A stretch of 64,000 bases of DNA, taken from assembly GCA_963804045.1 (NCBI GenBank), contig CAWDOR010000021.1:62001-126000 (forward strand), in the 5' to 3' direction. This document shows positions 25,708 through 33,740 of the stretch, piece after piece; positions within the stretch are counted from its first letter, which is position 1, and every line of letters begins with the position of its first letter. Made by a program: the position numbers and the translations under genes. This DNA comes from Rhodoblastus sp963804045. GTDB lineage: Bacteria > Pseudomonadota > Alphaproteobacteria > Rhizobiales > Beijerinckiaceae. Under the pieces are notes generated by a model. The model had not been told where the DNA came from. It saw only the letters and a list, made by a program, of their open reading frames with translations, and did no database searches.

Positions 25708-26210
25708 GTCTCGCCCTTCCAATGCAAGGCGGTGACCAGGGTAAACAGCCGGCGGGCCGTGTCGAAATCGCAGTCGATCTTGCCTTTCAGCCGCTCGCCG
25801 AGCAATTGCGCGCCCTCATTGTGGAGGCCGCGCCGGCCCATGTCTATGGCCTCGATCTGCGCCGGGCTGGCGGTGCGGATGGCGGCGAAATAGCTCTCGC
25901 AGATCATGAAATAATCCTTGAGAATCCGCCGGAAGGGCGTCAGCGAGAGAATATGGACGATGATCCCGGCGCCCGCCTCGTCGCGCACATTGAGAGCCAG
26001 CTTGGCCTCGTGCAGGCCGATATGCAGCCGATAGGGTCCGCCCTCATGGCCGGGCAGGCCGAAGCTGTTGTCCTCGATCAGGTCGTAAATGGCTATGGCG
26101 CGCTCATGCTCCTGATCCGCCGTGCCGCGCCCGATGGAGGCCTCGTCTATGGTGATCTCGATCAGGCGGTTGCGCGGCAGAAGGTCGGCGGAGAGTCCCT
26201 CGGAGGTCAT
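25704..26210 (-). CDS. UPF0262 family protein
   Basis: The 168-residue protein of unknown function belongs to a family largely confined to alphaproteobacteria. Recognised segments are NRLIEITIDEASIGRG, HERAIAIYDLIEDNSF, PFRRILKDYFMICESYF and IDMGRRGLHNEGAQLL. It starts at ATG 26210, overlapping the hisD stop as ATGA, and ends overlapping the phosphatase start. No signal peptide or membrane segment is visible. Confidence 0.93.
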   Translation of the reverse strand: MTSEGLSADLLPRNRLIEITIDEASIGRGTADQEHERAIAIYDLIEDNSFGLPGHEGGPYRLHIGLHEAKLALNVRDEAGAGIIVHILSLTPFRRILKDYFMICESYFAAIRTASPAQIEAIDMGRRGLHNEGAQLLGERLKGKIDCDFDTARRLFTLVTALHWKGET

Positions 26211-27505
26211 GGCGTTTGCTCCAGGCGCAGCGCCACGGAGAGCGCATGGGCGTCGAGATGCTCCGCCCGCCCCAGCGTGACGGCGGCGGGGCCGATTTTC
26301 CTCAGGCTTTCCGGCGAACATTTGAGGATCGAGGTGCGCTTCATGAAATCCAGCACATTGAGGCCAGAGGAGAAGCGCGCCGAACGCGCCGTCGGCAGCA
26401 CGTGATTGCTGCCGCCGACATAATCGCCAATGGCCTCGGGCGTATAGGCGCCGATGAACAGCGCGCCGGCATGGCGCACCCGCCCCGCCAGCTCCTCGGC
26501 GTTGACCGCCATGATCTCCAGATGTTCGGCGGCGATGCGGTCGGCCAGCGCGATGGAGTCCTCGAGCCTGGCGACGACAATGATCGCGCCCAGCTCCCGC
26601 CAGCTCTTTTCCGCGATCTTTTGCCGGGGCAGGGTCTTGAGGCGCGCCTCCACGGCGGCTTCCACCGCGTCGGCCAGGCTGGCGTCATCGGTGATCAAAA
26701 TGCTCTGCGCCGCCGTGTCATGCTCGGCCTGGGCCAGCAGGTCGATGGCGATCCACTCGGGCCGCGCGGTTTTATCCGCGAGAATCAAGACTTCCGAGGG
26801 GCCGGCGATCATGTCTATGCCGCATTGGCCGAACACCCGGCGCTTGGCGGCGGCGACATAGGCGTTGCCGGGACCGACGATCTTGGCCACGGGGGCGATG
26901 GTTTTGGTGCCATAGGCCAGCGCCGCCACGGCCTGGGCGCCGCCGACCCGATAGATTTCATCGACGCCGGCCAGATGCGCGGCGGCCAGCACCAGCGGCG
27001 AAATCTTGCCGTCGGGCGCCGGGGCGACCATGACCAGCCGGTCCACGCCCGCGACTTTCGCCGGCAGCGCGTTCATCAGCACCGAAGAGGGATAGGAGGC
27101 GGTGCCGCCGGGCACATAGAGGCCGGCGGAGTCCACCGCGCCCCAGCGCCAGCCCAGCTCGACCCCGGCCTCGTCGGTGAAGCGCAGATCCTCGGGCCTC
27201 TGCTTCTCGTGAAACAAGGCGATGCGGTCGCGCGCCAGCTCCAGCGCGGCGATCTGGTCGCGCGGGCAGGCGGCGACGGCGGCCTCGATCTCTTCCCTGG
27301 AGAAGCGCAGGGTTTCCGGCGTCAGCTCGATGCGGTCGAAGCGGCGCGAATAGTCGATCAGAGCCTCGTCGCCGCGCGCGACCACATCGGCGATGATGTC
27401 GCGCACGGTGTGATCGACATCCTCGGACGTCTCGCGCTTCATATGCAGCAGCGCCTCGAATTTCGCAGCAAAATCCTGGGCGGCGGCGTCAAGCCTGAAG
27501 GGCAT
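26207..27505 (-). CDS. hisD: Histidinol dehydrogenase
   Basis: Catalyses the last two oxidations of histidine synthesis with NAD+ and zinc. The 432-residue protein shows VPGGTASYPSSVLMNALPAK, GPGNAYVAAAKRRVFG, DMIAGPSEVLILAD, LLAQAEHDTAAQSILITDD, a zinc-site AAEHLEIM, and GGSNHVLPTARSARF. ATG 27505 follows a ggag site; the open frame extends upstream into an implausible leader. It is second in the DUF2948-hisD-UPF0262-phosphatase-PPTase run. Confidence 0.98.
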   Translation of the reverse strand: MPFRLDAAAQDFAAKFEALLHMKRETSEDVDHTVRDIIADVVARGDEALIDYSRRFDRIELTPETLRFSREEIEAAVAACPRDQIAALELARDRIALFHEKQRPEDLRFTDEAGVELGWRWGAVDSAGLYVPGGTASYPSSVLMNALPAKVAGVDRLVMVAPAPDGKISPLVLAAAHLAGVDEIYRVGGAQAVAALAYGTKTIAPVAKIVGPGNAYVAAAKRRVFGQCGIDMIAGPSEVLILADKTARPEWIAIDLLAQAEHDTAAQSILITDDASLADAVEAAVEARLKTLPRQKIAEKSWRELGAIIVVARLEDSIALADRIAAEHLEIMAVNAEELAGRVRHAGALFIGAYTPEAIGDYVGGSNHVLPTARSARFSSGLNVLDFMKRTSILKCSPESLRKIGPAAVTLGRAEHLDAHALSVALRLEQTP

Positions 27506-27558
27506 TCTTGGGGCTCCGGAGTGGTGAAGCAGCGAATTGGGCCGCTCAGGCCCTTTTG

Positions 27559-28011
27559 TCAAGTTTTTGCGGCGGTTTCCCCATGTTCCGGCGCGTGTTT
27601 GCAGGGCCAGCGCGGCCCCAGATCGGCCAGCCGCGCCTCAATGCATTCAACCTCCAGCTTCACCGCGCAATCGCCGGAAAAGGTGAGCAGAATTTCGCCC
27701 GAGGGCGCCTCGCCGGGCCGGAAGACAATGGACAGAAGGTTCAAAATATCCTCGGCGCGCTCCTGGCGGAAACCGTGACGCGAGACCTTGCCGACACGGT
27801 CGAAATGCAGGCCGGACTGGACGCGCTGGCGCGCCTGCGGCGCGAGCCAGTCGAAGCGATGCAGCGCCAGGATGAAGCGTTTTTGCGCCGGCTGGTAGAG
27901 CATGTCGCCGACATGCAGCACCGCGTCCTGGGCGTGAGCGGAGATCACGGCGAGATCCTCCTCGTCGAGCGCCATCAATCGCAATATCTGGGCCTGTTCG
28001 CCGCTGTCCAT
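27559..28011 (-). CDS. DUF2948 family protein
   Basis: The 150-residue protein of unknown function commonly precedes hisD in Hyphomicrobiales. Recognisable family segments are LRLMALDEEDLAVISAHAQD, QKRFILALHRFDW and GEILLTFSGDCAVKLEVECI. ATG 28011 (MDSGEQAQ) is preferred over a longer arginine-rich extension. No membrane helix or known catalytic motif is visible. It is probably the first gene of the hisD operon. Confidence 0.9.
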   Translation of the reverse strand: MDSGEQAQILRLMALDEEDLAVISAHAQDAVLHVGDMLYQPAQKRFILALHRFDWLAPQARQRVQSGLHFDRVGKVSRHGFRQERAEDILNLLSIVFRPGEAPSGEILLTFSGDCAVKLEVECIEARLADLGPRWPCKHAPEHGETAAKT

Positions 28012-28068
28012 GGCTCGCCTCAAGCTGTGCCTGACGGTGATAGGCCCGCGCCGCCCGGGACGCAAGAT

Positions 28069-28863
28069 TTAGCGTGAGGGCTCCGGCGCGAACAGGCTGC
28101 CGAAAAAGCCGGTTTCCGGCTGCGCCGGCGGCGGCGCGGCGAGGCTCGCCGGCTCGGGCGGCTGCGGCTTGACCGGCGGCGAATGGGCGGTGCGCATGGC
28201 GCCGAGCATATGCTTGGCCTTGGCGGTATAATAATAGCCGGCGGCATAGAGCCGCACCGCTCTGTCCATGTCGCCGTCGGCCAGCGCCCAGGCGTTGGCG
28301 AGGTAGGGCGTGGCGTAGGCGAGATTGGTCTCGGCGTCGAGCAGGCCTTTCGGCGCGCCCGCATAGCCCATGGCGTGGGCGGTGGCTGGGTTGATCTGCA
28401 TCAGCCCGTAGAAACTGCGATTGACCAGACGCGGATGATAGCGGCTTTCGCGCATGATGATCCGATGCAGCAGCGCCAGCGGCACGCCATGACGCTCGGC
28501 ATATTTGCGGGTGAGATCGGCGAGACCGGCGTTTTCAGCCTGTTCGAAGCCGGCGGGCGCCGGCTCGGTCGGGCGGGGATCGTAGGGCGGGCGCGGCCGG
28601 TCCACCCTGGCCTCGGGCGGCGGCGGAACCGGATTATAGGGCGCGGCGGCCTGAGCCTCAGGCTGGGTCTCGGGCTGTGTCTCGGCGGGCTGGGCCTGGT
28701 CGGGCGCCGGCGCCGGGTCGCTGTCGAAGACCGGGCGCGGCGGCGGCGCCGGCGGATGTTCGGGCAAGCCGCCGGCCAGAGCCGGAGCGGCGCCGGCGAC
28801 GAGCAGCAGGAGGGATCGGGCTATACGGCCGGTCATGGCCGATAACGGAATGATGCGAACCAT
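28069..28863 (-). CDS. Exported lytic transglycosylase (SLT domain)
   Basis: Cleaves peptidoglycan glycan strands in the periplasm. The 264-residue protein has a signal peptide (ARSLLLLVAGAAPALA), then a long Pro/Gln/Glu-rich low-complexity linker to about residue 105. The SLT domain contains the catalytic Glu in IIMRESRYHPRLVN, followed by YGLMQINPATAHAMGY, NLAYATPYLA and AVRLYAAGYYY. The C-terminus is Pro-rich again. ATG 28863 has an agagag site; ATG 28836 is an alternative. Confidence 0.92.
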   Translation of the reverse strand: MVRIIPLSAMTGRIARSLLLLVAGAAPALAGGLPEHPPAPPPRPVFDSDPAPAPDQAQPAETQPETQPEAQAAAPYNPVPPPPEARVDRPRPPYDPRPTEPAPAGFEQAENAGLADLTRKYAERHGVPLALLHRIIMRESRYHPRLVNRSFYGLMQINPATAHAMGYAGAPKGLLDAETNLAYATPYLANAWALADGDMDRAVRLYAAGYYYTAKAKHMLGAMRTAHSPPVKPQPPEPASLAAPPPAQPETGFFGSLFAPEPSR

Positions 28864-28919
28864 GGCGCCTCTCTGCCCCGAAATTGCGGCGAGGGCAAGG
28901 AACACAAGTCACATGACGC

Positions 28920-29691
28920 TCAAACCTGGGCGACGAAAAACAGGCGAGGATAATGCAGCAGCACCTTGCCGTCGTCCTGCGCCAGATAGGCCATTTCCAG
29001 CTCGCGGCGATATTGCGCGAGAAAAGCGGCGCTCTCCTCGTCGTCGAGCTTGTCCAGGAAAGGCAGCAGCGCCGAACCGGCGAACCAGTCGATCACCGCG
29101 TCATGGCCCTCGAGCGGATGGACATAGGTGGTCTGCCAAAGTTCGACCTGGCGGCAATGCGGGGCGAGCCAGCTGTAATAGTCGTCCAGCCCGCCTATGG
29201 CGGCGCGGCTCTTGGCCACGGGCGCCAGTTTTTCCAGCCAGGGGCCGTCCACCGCCACCATGCGCATCAGCGCGTGAGCCGAGTTCTTGCAGCACATTGG
29301 GCATTTGCGCCGCCAACACGCCGCCGGGATTGAGGAAGGACAGCAATTTCGGCAGCAGGCGGTCGTGATTGGGCGCGAAATGCAGGGCGGCGTTGGCGAA
29401 AATCAGATCGACTTTCGCTTTCGGCGCCCATGCCTCCAGATCGCCCTGGACGAACAGCACGGCCGGCAGCCTTTCGCGCGCCGCCTTGATCATCGCCGGC
29501 GAGTGATCGAGCCCCATGATCTCGCCGCCGGGGTAGCGAAGCGACAGGATCGCCGCGCTATTGCCCGGCCCGCAGCCGAGATCGACAATGCTCCGGGGCG
29601 TCAGCGGCGGAATGCGCGACAGCAGGTCGCGGGCGGCCTGGGCGCGCTCGCGCTCGAATTTCAGATAGAGATCGCTGTTCCAATCGCGCAT
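28920..29691 (-). pseudogene. tam: Trans-aconitate 2-methyltransferase-like gene, split by a frameshift near 29283
   Basis: Tam methylates trans-aconitate with SAM. The N-terminal part starts at ATG 29691 and has LTPRSIVDLGCGPGNSAAIL, the SAM site, and GEIMGLDHSPAMI, up to GGVLAAQMPNVLQEL. Beyond about 29283 homology continues in another frame (SAHALMRMVAVDGPW, YYSWLAPHCRQVELWQTTY, HPLEGHDAVIDWFAGSAL, LLHYPRLFFVAQV) to 28920. Dropping one base from GAACTCGG on the coding strand restores a 256-residue protein, close to E. coli Tam, with QELAHALM aligned to the usual DEPSHRLM. It may be a pseudogene or a sequence error. Confidence 0.87.
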
Positions 29692-29720
29692 GAAGCATTT
29701 TTGCCGCGCCGGGAAAAATT

Positions 29721-29739
29721 GTCTAGCAAAAAGCTAGAC
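29721..29739. promoter_or_regulatory. Inverted repeat upstream of tam, possible operator
   Basis: A perfect inverted repeat, GTCTAGC, AAAAA, GCTAGAC, lies 30 bases upstream of the tam start. The arms contain the CTAG tetranucleotide, usually rare in proteobacterial DNA. Its size and place fit a repressor site, but no regulator gene is adjacent. Confidence 0.45.
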
Positions 29740-29809
29740 TAGAGCCTGTCCGGTGAATTCCCATTCGCCGCGACGATTTGGCTTTTGTTTTGGCGCCTAT
29801 TCCTTTCCA

Positions 29810-29839
29810 AAAACCGGAGCCGCTTTTCGCGAATATGCG
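29810..29839. repeat. Degenerate copy of an AAAACCGG...TTTTCG...TGC intergenic repeat
   Basis: This stretch aligns with 33733-33762 as AAAACCGG, then G, CC, TTTTCG, GA and TGC in the same order and spacing (one base shorter). Similar AAACCGG/TTTTCGGGA intergenic repeats are widespread in Hyphomicrobiales, from memory. It sits directly after the ABC permease stop, which overlaps its end. Confidence 0.55.
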
Positions 29840-30655
29840 TTATGCCCCCGCTCCAGGCGCGCCCCGCAACGCCATCAAGCCGCGCGAGGGATCGTAGGCC
29901 ACCATGGCGGTCAGCATGAACACGACCGTGCAGCCGAAAGTCACCGCAAAAGCCAGGGCGTTGAACTGTCCATAAAGTGCGAAGCGGATCAGTTCGACCG
30001 CGTGTGTAAAGGGATTGGCCTGGCAGACATAATAGAGCCAGGGGCTGCCTTCCTTGACGCGCCACAGCGGATAGAGCGCCGAGGAGGCGAAGAACATCGG
30101 GAAAATCACGAAATTCATCACCCCGGCGAAATTCTCCAACTGCTTGATGAGCGAGGACAGCAGCATGCCCAGCGAGCCCAGCATCAGCCCCACCAGCACC
30201 AGCGCCGGCAAAACCGTGAGATAGCCAATATGCGGCGGCTCGATTTCCCAGAAATAGGCGATCAGCAGATAGGCGTAGCATTGCAGCACCGACACCAGCG
30301 TGCCCGCGATCAGCTTGCCGAACAACAGAAACGAGCGCGGAAAGGGCGAGAGCAGGAGCACGCGCATATTGCCCATTTCCCGGTCATAGACCATGGACAG
30401 CGAAGACTGCATCCCATTGAAAAGCTGGATCATCGCCAGCAGGCCCGGGGTGATGTAGACCTCGTAGAGGACATAGGTGTCATAGGGCGGGATGATGGAA
30501 ATGCCCAGGACCTGACGGAAGCCGGCGGCGAAAATGAACAGCCAGACCAGCGGCCGCACCAGAGCGGAAACGAAGCGCTCGCGCTGATGCAGGAAGCGCA
30601 GAGCCTCGCGCCAGGCAATGCCCTTGAGGCAGATGAAATAGGCCTGGAGACTTAT
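29840..30655 (-). CDS. ABC-2 type permease, PQQ-alcohol-dehydrogenase-associated (PedC-like); no standard start codon
   Basis: The membrane subunit of the four-gene ABC cluster. The core has six hydrophobic segments and the family sequence ALVRPLVWLFIFAAGFRQVL, YETYITP-like LYEVYITPGLLAMIQLF, QSSLSMVYDREMGNMRVLLL and SPFPRSFLLFGKLIAG. This fits the PedC/TIGR03861 group. Homology extends to AYFICLKGIAWREALRFLHQ, upstream of the first GTG at 30559. The frame reaches an ATA at 30655 that overlaps the ATPase stop as ATAA, where ATGA would be expected. The ATA is therefore given as the start, giving 271 residues. If only GTG 30559 works, the N-terminus is lost. Confidence 0.8.
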   Translation of the reverse strand: MSLQAYFICLKGIAWREALRFLHQRERFVSALVRPLVWLFIFAAGFRQVLGISIIPPYDTYVLYEVYITPGLLAMIQLFNGMQSSLSMVYDREMGNMRVLLLSPFPRSFLLFGKLIAGTLVSVLQCYAYLLIAYFWEIEPPHIGYLTVLPALVLVGLMLGSLGMLLSSLIKQLENFAGVMNFVIFPMFFASSALYPLWRVKEGSPWLYYVCQANPFTHAVELIRFALYGQFNALAFAVTFGCTVVFMLTAMVAYDPSRGLMALRGAPGAGA

Positions 30656-31404
30656 GCCCGCGCCTCCGTCTCGTCGATCAAGGCGACAAAGGCCTGTTTC
30701 ATATCGGCGGCGCCGGTCTGGCTTTTCAACGCGGTCACCGCGCCGCTGGCGCGCACCTTGCCCTTGTGCAGCACAATGACATCGTCGCTCTCGGCGATCT
30801 CGTCGGTGAGATGGGTGGCCCAGAGCACGCTCAGGCCCTCGAGCGCCACCAGTCCGCGCACCAGTTTGAGAATATCGGCGCGGGCGCCTATGTCGAGACC
30901 CACCGTCGGCTCGTCCAGCACCAGCAGGCGCGGACGATGCAGCAAGGCGCGGGCGATCTCGACCCGGCGCATCTGGCCGCCGGAGAGGTTGCGCACCTTG
31001 TCGTCGGCGCGATCATTGAGACCCACCGCCTCCAGCAGCTCCCGCGTCCGCGCCAGCGCCGGCCCCCGGCCAATGCCATGCAGGGCCGCGTGATAGAGGA
31101 AATTCTGGGCGACGGAGAGATCGAGATCGAGCGTGCGCGACTGAAACACCACGCCCAATTGCGCCAGCGCCTTGCGCGGCTCGCGCGACAGGTCGAAGCC
31201 GAGCAGGGTCAGCGTGCCCTGGCGCAGCGCGAACAGCCTTGTAATCAAGGAAAACAATGTGCTCTTGCCCGCGCCATTGAGGCCGAGCAGCACGCAAAAG
31301 CTGCCTTCCGCGACATCGAAGCTCACATGATCGAGCGCCTTGCGCGCGCCATAGAAATGCGAGACGTCGCGCGCCGCCAAGGCTGGGATTTTGCTGTCGC
31401 TCAC
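30652..31404 (-). CDS. ABC transporter ATP-binding protein, PQQ-alcohol-dehydrogenase-associated
   Basis: The 250-residue ATPase of the cluster has Walker A GLNGAGKSTLFSLI, Q-loop VVFQSRTLDLDLS, signature LSGGQMRRVEIARALLHRP, Walker B LLVLDEPTVGLD and switch His in WATHLTDEI. The sequence fits the group named for PQQ-dependent alcohol dehydrogenase systems (TIGR03864 from memory; PedB-type). It starts inside the beta-propeller stop (ATGA) and ends inside the permease start, so the genes are one operon. The transported substrate is inferred, not shown. Confidence 0.9.
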   Translation of the reverse strand: MSDSKIPALAARDVSHFYGARKALDHVSFDVAEGSFCVLLGLNGAGKSTLFSLITRLFALRQGTLTLLGFDLSREPRKALAQLGVVFQSRTLDLDLSVAQNFLYHAALHGIGRGPALARTRELLEAVGLNDRADDKVRNLSGGQMRRVEIARALLHRPRLLVLDEPTVGLDIGARADILKLVRGLVALEGLSVLWATHLTDEIAESDDVIVLHKGKVRASGAVTALKSQTGAADMKQAFVALIDETEARA

Positions 31405-32384
31405 TGTTTCGCCGTTCCCGGTATGACGAGGTCCCAGGGCGATTCCCCGACCTGAATCGATTTGACGACTTTCAAGGCGGCCACGTCAATCACCGAGACA
31501 TCGTTGGATATGCCATTGGCGGTCAACAGGAATTTGTCGTCGGGGGTGAAGGCGGCGTGCCAGACGCGCTGGCCGACCAGCAGATATTTGAGCACCTGCC
31601 GGCTTTTGACGTCGACCGCGGCAATGCGATTGGCCGGTCCCAGGGATATGAAAGCCAGTTTGCCGTCGCGGGAAATATTAATGCCCACCGGCTGGACATT
31701 TTCGGCGCGCAGGCCGGGCACGTCGAACCTGATTTTTTCGATGACCTTGTGGCTTTCCGCATCGATAATGCCGACCACGCCGCCGATTTCCGAGGAGACC
31801 CAGACCTCCTTGCCGTCAGGGGTGAAGGCGGCCATGCGCGGGCGCGCGTCCACCAGCACATTGGCGAGAATTTTGCGCCGCTCCGTATCGACGAAATGGA
31901 TCATATTGGTGGTTTCGGTGGTGGCCACGACAATTTTGCCGTCCGGGCTGACCGCCAGGCCCTCTGGCTCGACGCCGACGCGGGCGCCGCCCAGCCTTTC
32001 CCTGGTTTCGACATTGAAAAAAGACAGGAAATTGCTGTCCTCATTGGTGACGTAAAGCGTCTTGCCATCGGGCGAAATGTCGAGACGCTCGGGATCGCGC
32101 CCGGCGTCGAACTCGCCGGTGACTTCCTGGGTTTTCACATCGATCGTGGCGATCTTGTCGACGTCGCCCAGGGCGACATAGATGGTCTTCTGGTCGGGGC
32201 TGACGATGAGTCCGCGCGGGCGCTGTCCCACGGGAATCGTCTTTTTCAGCAGCAGGGACTCGAGGTCGATCACCGAGACCGTATTGCCCTTTTCATTGCT
32301 GACAAAGGCGTCGCCGGCCATGGCCGGCGCGGCGCAGATGAGCGCGGCGGTGAAAAAAACGGCGCGGCGCGTCAAAAATGGCAT
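31401..32384 (-). CDS. Periplasmic YVTN beta-propeller protein, PQQ-catabolism-associated
   Basis: The 327-residue protein has a signal peptide (FLTRRAVFFTAALICAAPAM, then AG) and seven or so YVTN-type blades. Each carries repeats of the type VSPDQKTIYVALGD, ISPDGKTLYVTNEDSNFL, VSPDGKIVVATTET, TPDGKEVWVSSE and TPDDKFLLTANG. This fits the TIGR03866 family found beside PQQ alcohol dehydrogenases (PedA2-like). In related systems it is thought to act in the periplasm with the ABC importer. The start overlaps the end of the binding-protein gene by 13 bases. Confidence 0.92.
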   Translation of the reverse strand: MPFLTRRAVFFTAALICAAPAMAGDAFVSNEKGNTVSVIDLESLLLKKTIPVGQRPRGLIVSPDQKTIYVALGDVDKIATIDVKTQEVTGEFDAGRDPERLDISPDGKTLYVTNEDSNFLSFFNVETRERLGGARVGVEPEGLAVSPDGKIVVATTETTNMIHFVDTERRKILANVLVDARPRMAAFTPDGKEVWVSSEIGGVVGIIDAESHKVIEKIRFDVPGLRAENVQPVGINISRDGKLAFISLGPANRIAAVDVKSRQVLKYLLVGQRVWHAAFTPDDKFLLTANGISNDVSVIDVAALKVVKSIQVGESPWDLVIPGTAKQ

Positions 32385-33575
32385 TTCGTCTCCGGTCGGT
32401 CGAGGCCAAGCGTGTCCAGTTCGGAAAATTGGTGCATGAAACCCTCCTGCGGCGAGACGGAGACGACATTGCGTCCGTCCGAAAGCAGGATCGGCTGGCG
32501 CAATTGCAGGTTCCAGTCGCGCAGCGTCAGTTTCTGCCCCTTGAAGGCGGCCAGCGCAAAATCCTTGGACAGGAAAAACGCCTTGGCCGCGCCAATTTCC
32601 CCTGCGGCGCCATGGGCCGCGGCTTCGCCGATCATCCGCGCCGCTGTCCAGCCGTTCATGTCCAGCGCCGTCATGAAGCGGGAGAATTTGCGCTCGAAAC
32701 GCTGCTGCAATTGTGTGGCGCCGGCGCTTTCGCTGGAAGGGTCCCAGGCGGTGGGAACCAGCCCCGCCGAACCGGCGACGGGCCGCGCGTCCCAGGTGCG
32801 ATAGGGCAGATAATCGGCGAAAACAGCGCTTTCATCCGCCGCGACCAGCACATCGTAAGAGGGCGCGCCCTGGGTGAAGGCGGGAATTTGCTTCTGCACC
32901 AGGGCGACGCCGCTGTCGGCGCGGCGCGCCCCGCCGGCGTCGGCGAACATGCGTTCCTCGACCACTTTGGCCCCAAACCGCGTCGCCGAGCGCTTCAGCG
33001 CCTCGGCCCACAGCCGGTCCTCTTCGTGAGAGCCCACGACCAGCAGCCATTTGCGCCATTGCTTCCAGATCAGATATTGCGCCAGAGCGTCGGCCAGCAT
33101 GGCGCGCGAGGGCGCGACATGCAGGACATTGGCGCGGCAGGAGTTTCTCGCGCAAAACCTCGTCGGGCGCGCCAATGTTGAAGAGCAGCGCCTTGGCCCC
33201 GGCCGGGCTGTCGGCGGCTTGCAGCAGGGCTCGCGCCGGCAGGTCGGCGAGGATGAAGCGCGCGCCCTGGGCCTCGAGATCGGCCAGGGCCTGGGCGGGG
33301 TCTTCGCCCGCCTTCAGCCTGTGGGCGACGAGCCGAAATTTCTGTCCCAGAAATTCGCCGGCGACATTATTGTCGTCGAGACCGGCCTCGGCGCCCGCCT
33401 GTCCGTTGTTCTCGGCGGGCAGGTCGAGACGTGAAATGGCCGTGCGATCTTCCGCCCGCCTGAGATAGCCGAGCGTAAAACTCTGCACCGGCGGCTCGTC
33501 CTCGGCGCGCGCCGGCGCGGCCAGCAGCAGCAGGCCGAACAGCGCGCAAAATTTCCGCGTGAAAACTCCGGTCAA
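32372..33575 (-). pseudogene. ABC substrate-binding protein (PQQ alcohol dehydrogenase system type), split by a frameshift near 33145
   Basis: First gene of the ABC/beta-propeller operon. The N-terminal part has a signal peptide (KFCALFGLLLLAAPARA), FTLGYLRRAEDRTAI and LVAHRLKAGEDPAQALADLE up to NIGAPDEVLRE. Homology continues one frame over (NSCRANVLHVAPSRAMLADA, KWLLVVGSHEEDRLWAEALK, YDVLVAADESAVFADYLPYR, MNGWTAARMIGEAA) to 32372. Removing one base from GAGAAACTCC at about 33141-33147 restores 400 residues. No ATG is present; a TTG at 33575 after gggagagga is the best start. It resembles the TIGR03863/PedA1 group, with a Leu/Ile/Val-type binding fold. Confidence 0.83.
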
Positions 33576-33657
33576 ATCCTCTCCCTGCGGCGCCCGCCGT
33601 CTGTTCCCTGGCGAATGTTTTAGCCGCCGCGCCTTCGCGCCCGCAAGCCGCCCCATT

Positions 33658-33740
33658 CCGGTTTTATCTTCCGAGGCGTTTCGCTCGAAACGCCTCGGAA
33701 GATAAAGTCCTTCCTGAAGCGCGAACTTTCCTAAAACCGG
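33658..33740. repeat. Nested palindromic intergenic element with a perfect 44-bp core
   Basis: The core has two perfect 21-bp arms (33663-33683 and 33686-33706) around a 2-base centre. Each arm contains CTTCCGAGGCGTTTCG or its complement. Outside it, CCGGTTTTA at 33658-33666 is repeated inverted as TAAAACCGG at 33732-33740. The element lies between the divergent ABC binding-protein and PHA-synthase-like genes. It could form a cruciform or act as a hairpin in either transcript's leader. It looks like a small mobile-type (MITE-like) repeat, but no target-site duplication is obvious. Confidence 0.85.

Noticed and set aside
26216..27778. A 520-codon plus-strand frame across hisD
   Set aside because: Antisense to hisD and DUF2948; no protein-like features.
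33663..33706. Rho-independent terminator
   Set aside because: The stem is perfect, but no poly-T run follows on either strand, and it lies upstream of both flanking genes, not downstream of one.
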